A stretch of 11,751 nucleotides of DNA from Methanobacterium sp. PtaB.Bin024. GTDB lineage: Archaea > Methanobacteriota > Methanobacteria > Methanobacteriales > Methanobacteriaceae. Numbering within the stretch: the stretch's first letter is position 1; each line of letters begins with the position of its first letter. The translations under genes and the position numbers were made by a program. The notes beneath the pieces were generated by a model. The model was given only the letters and a program-made list of their open reading frames with translations. It ran no database searches and was not told where the DNA came from. This document shows positions 9,766 to 11,751 of the stretch, in pieces. The stretch is taken from assembly GCA_002067065.1 (NCBI GenBank), contig MVPY01000022.1:1-11751 (forward strand), read 5' to 3'.

Positions 9766-10377
<612 letters not shown>

Positions 10378-10381
10378 GGTC

Positions 10382-10657
10382 ATGGTTGAGAAAGAAGAAA
10401 GAAAGCTCATAAAAGGGGAAGAAAAGGTTTGGAGTGAAATAAAGGGTTATCAGGTTGCAACTAACAATGCACGTATCTTAGGTGAACTTGAAGAACTCAT
10501 TATAAATGATAGAACTGGTAAAATAACTGATGTTGTCATTAAGGTTGACAAAGGACGAAATGTGGCAGTAAAAGGTTCTAAGCAGAAAGGCGACAATTTA
10601 CTGGTACCTTTCGGCAAAGTGGAAAAGGTGGGCGAATTCATCATCATTTCAGAATAA
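10382..10657 (+). CDS. PRC-barrel domain protein
   Basis: 91 residues. A single small beta-barrel domain: LGELEELIINDRTGKITDVVIKVD (about 34-57), then NVAVKGSKQKGDNLLVPFGKVEKVGEFIIIS, typical of stand-alone archaeal PRC-barrel proteins related to the RimM C-terminal domain and photosynthetic reaction centre H subunit. The N terminus is charged (VEKEERKLIKGEEKVWSE). No catalytic residues are evident; a role in RNA or protein contacts is a family-level guess. The ribosome binding site AAGGTGAGG overlaps the cobY stop, so the two genes are surely co-transcribed and probably translationally coupled, though no functional link to cobamide synthesis can be shown. Confidence 0.85.
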   Translation: MVEKEERKLIKGEEKVWSEIKGYQVATNNARILGELEELIINDRTGKITDVVIKVDKGRNVAVKGSKQKGDNLLVPFGKVEKVGEFIIISE

Positions 10658-10671
10658 CAGTTTAACCTACC

Positions 10672-10677
10672 TTTTTT
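10672..10677 (+). terminator. T-run terminator for the cobY operon
   Basis: T6 at 10672-10677, 15 bases after the PRC-barrel stop codon, without a hairpin. The operon faces the convergent fae gene, so a terminator is expected in this 116-base gap. Confidence 0.4.
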
Positions 10678-10737
10678 ATCATTAAAATTAATAAAACAGA
10701 ATTATATGGCCTAAGTTGAATGTTCTCACACCTTTTT

Positions 10738-10763
10738 AAAAAAATAAATATTTAAATAAAAAA
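10738..10763 (-). terminator. T-rich terminator for fae (minus strand)
   Basis: On the minus strand this stretch reads as T-runs (T6 and T7 at its two ends), starting about 11 bases after the fae stop codon. No stem is clear. This is consistent with hairpin-independent archaeal termination. Confidence 0.4.
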
Positions 10764-10773
10764 TGAATAGGGC

Positions 10774-11265
10774 TTATTTGTAAAAAGGATGCCCGGTTTC
10801 ATTCTTTTTCTCTATTATTTCATCCATTGTTGGTTTTTTACTAAAAGCCCTTTCTATAGCAATTTTTGTGGCTTCATAGTTGTACTGGTAAATTTTGTCT
10901 GCATCCTGAGCTTCTGGGTGAATGAAAACTCCACATAGTATACAGATATCTTCTGCAGTTGACTTAGGGATAATTCCTTCTTCAACAGACTCCACTACTG
11001 CCATAGCAACAGCTTTCTGTGCCGGTCCGAACATTTTGGTGGCATCATCCAAATTTCGGATGCTAACTTTGGGTATCAACATGGTAATAGGTTTAGCCAC
11101 TAAATTAGGGGTTATAACTGCAAATAGTGGGGTATGTTTATCAACCTGGTTTGCCAAAGCATCGGCAAATGCTTTACCAACTGCTCCTTCTTTATCTCCA
11201 ATCAGAAGGTCTATATGAGATACTTCTGCTCCATCTCCAACTAATGCTTCTCCAGCAAGATACAT
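10774..11265 (-). CDS. fae: Formaldehyde-activating enzyme (Fae), stand-alone
   Basis: 163 residues on the minus strand. Fae speeds condensation of formaldehyde with tetrahydromethanopterin to methylene-H4MPT. Seen: GEALVGDGAEVSHIDLLIG at the start, with the family's proposed catalytic histidine (His17 with my start), then FAVITPNLVAKPITMLIPKV, KMFGPAQKAVAMAVVESVEEGIIP (tetramer core and pterin site region), GVFIHPEAQDADKIYQYNYEATKIAI, and a C-terminal ETGHPFYK. The length is as usual for single-domain Fae (about 165-170); there is no hexulose-phosphate synthase fusion. I choose the ATG whose first base is 11265, with GAGGTG seven bases upstream; an in-frame TTG at 11280 would place that site inside the gene. 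It is transcribed alone, convergent with the cobY operon. Confidence 0.93.
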   Translation of the reverse strand: MYLAGEALVGDGAEVSHIDLLIGDKEGAVGKAFADALANQVDKHTPLFAVITPNLVAKPITMLIPKVSIRNLDDATKMFGPAQKAVAMAVVESVEEGIIPKSTAEDICILCGVFIHPEAQDADKIYQYNYEATKIAIERAFSKKPTMDEIIEKKNETGHPFYK

Positions 11266-11346
11266 GGTTAAACACCTCAATTATAAATTACCAATTCTTT
11301 TCTAGTATTAAATAAGATAAGTGATTTATTTTCTATTATTTGTATC

Positions 11347-11354
11347 AAATATAA
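11347..11354 (-). promoter_or_regulatory. Possible TATA box for fae
   Basis: On the minus strand this reads TTATATTT preceded by an A-rich BRE-like stretch (CAAAAA), about 85 bases upstream of the fae ATG. A leader of about 60 bases would follow. Other A/T-rich boxes lie nearer, so this is a weak call. Confidence 0.3.
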
Positions 11355-11393
11355 TTTTTGAATCCATTTATTTATACCATACAAAATAAGGGG

Positions 11394-11407
11394 GATTTTC
11401 GAAAATC
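11394..11407. repeat. 14-bp perfect palindrome in the fae/suf gap
   Basis: GATTTTCGAAAATC is a perfect palindrome within the 279-base gap between fae and the suf gene (both minus strand). It lies about 130 bases upstream of the fae start, beyond the usual core promoter. Just to its right are ATCGAT and a T7 run (11422-11428). It could be a regulator site for fae. I find no gene or known RNA in this gap. Confidence 0.35.
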
Positions 11408-11507
11408 GATGGAATTTGGAGTTTTTTTAAATTTTAATAGTTAAAAAAATTTTCAGGGGTTTTATAGGGATTAATGGGTTTGTACAAAATAATGTGTGCA
11501 ATGAGTG

Positions 11508-11553
11508 ATTAAAAGAAAATAAATAAATGGGGAATGTATTAATTTTACATTCC
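11508..11553 (-). terminator. Stem-loop terminator of the suf gene (minus strand)
   Basis: GGAATGTA (11531-11538) and TACATTCC (11546-11553) form a perfect 8-bp stem with a 7-base loop. On the minus strand the stem is followed by a T-rich tail (ATTTATTTATTTTCTTTT, 11513-11530). The stop codon of the gene (11545-11547) lies within the hairpin, the same arrangement as at the end of mtrH. Confidence 0.7.
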
Positions 11554-11751
11554 TTTTAGGCTTTGATCAATCATTCTCTTGGTTTCAGCGGCTAGTTCAG
11601 GTGGTAAGCCTGCTATATCCATGCTCAGAAATCCTCGAACAATCATAGATGATGCTTCTTCTTCACTTAACCCTCTGGACATGAGATAAAGCACTTCTTC
11701 CTCGGCGATTTTACCTACTGCAGCTTCGTGGGATAGTTCCAGTTCTGTGGA
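11545..11751 (-). CDS. SufB/SufD-family Fe-S cluster assembly protein, C-terminal part (cut by window edge)
   Basis: The last 68 residues of a minus-strand gene whose beginning lies beyond base 11751; no start is in view. The reading STELELSHEAAVGKIAEEEV, then LYLMSRGLSEEEASSMIVRG and FLSMDIAGLPPEL, is the characteristic C terminus of SufB/SufD (UPF0051) proteins, with the conserved SHEAAVGK histidine block and the MSRGLSEEEA helix. SufB/SufD with the ATPase SufC form the scaffold that builds Fe-S clusters. Methanogens usually carry a sufC-sufB pair, so SufB is the likelier identity and sufC would be expected upstream, outside the window. Which of SufB or SufD cannot be settled from this fragment. 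Confidence 0.87.
   Translation of the reverse strand, partial: STELELSHEAAVGKIAEEEVLYLMSRGLSEEEASSMIVRGFLSMDIAGLPPELAAETKRMIDQSLKGM

Overview
The window looks like a chromosomal segment of a mesophilic hydrogenotrophic methanogen of the order Methanobacteriales, most likely Methanobacterium or a close relative. The evidence is the mtr gene order D-C-B-A-F-G-H, archaeal signals (BRE/TATA boxes, GGAGGTGAT-type ribosome binding sites, T-rich terminators), a methanogenesis marker protein, the archaeal cobamide enzyme CobY, and AT-rich spacers. I see no insertion sequence, CRISPR array, tRNA or rRNA.

Layout. (1) 2-3740, + strand: end of mtrD, then mtrC, mtrB, mtrA, mtrF, mtrG and mtrH. These are subunits of the Na+-pumping methyl-H4MPT:coenzyme M methyltransferase, tightly packed and closed by a perfect stem-loop and T-tract that overlaps the mtrH stop codon. 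(2) 3870-7061, + strand: a tandemly duplicated two-gene cassette, each a CaCA-family cation/Na+ antiporter followed by a universal-stress-like protein. (3) 7160/7205-8632, + strand: a methanogenesis marker 14-type ASKHA-fold protein, possibly starting at a non-standard CTG codon. (4) 8837-9574, + strand: a small winged-helix regulator and a glycine-rich three-helix membrane protein. (5) 9766-10657, + strand: cobY and a PRC-barrel gene. (6) 10774-11265, - strand: stand-alone formaldehyde-activating enzyme (fae). (7) 11545-11751, - strand: C-terminal end of a SufB/SufD-family Fe-S assembly protein, cut by the window edge.

How the parts may fit together. Mtr makes a sodium gradient; the antiporters beside it could spend that gradient to move Ca2+ or another cation; CobY makes part of the cobamide that MtrA carries; Fae feeds or detoxifies C1 units on the same H4MPT carrier. 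These links are inference from gene proximity and known family roles. The least explained parts are the duplicated antiporter/Usp cassettes with atypical Usp nucleotide sites, the marker 14 protein and its start, and the regulator/membrane-protein pair.
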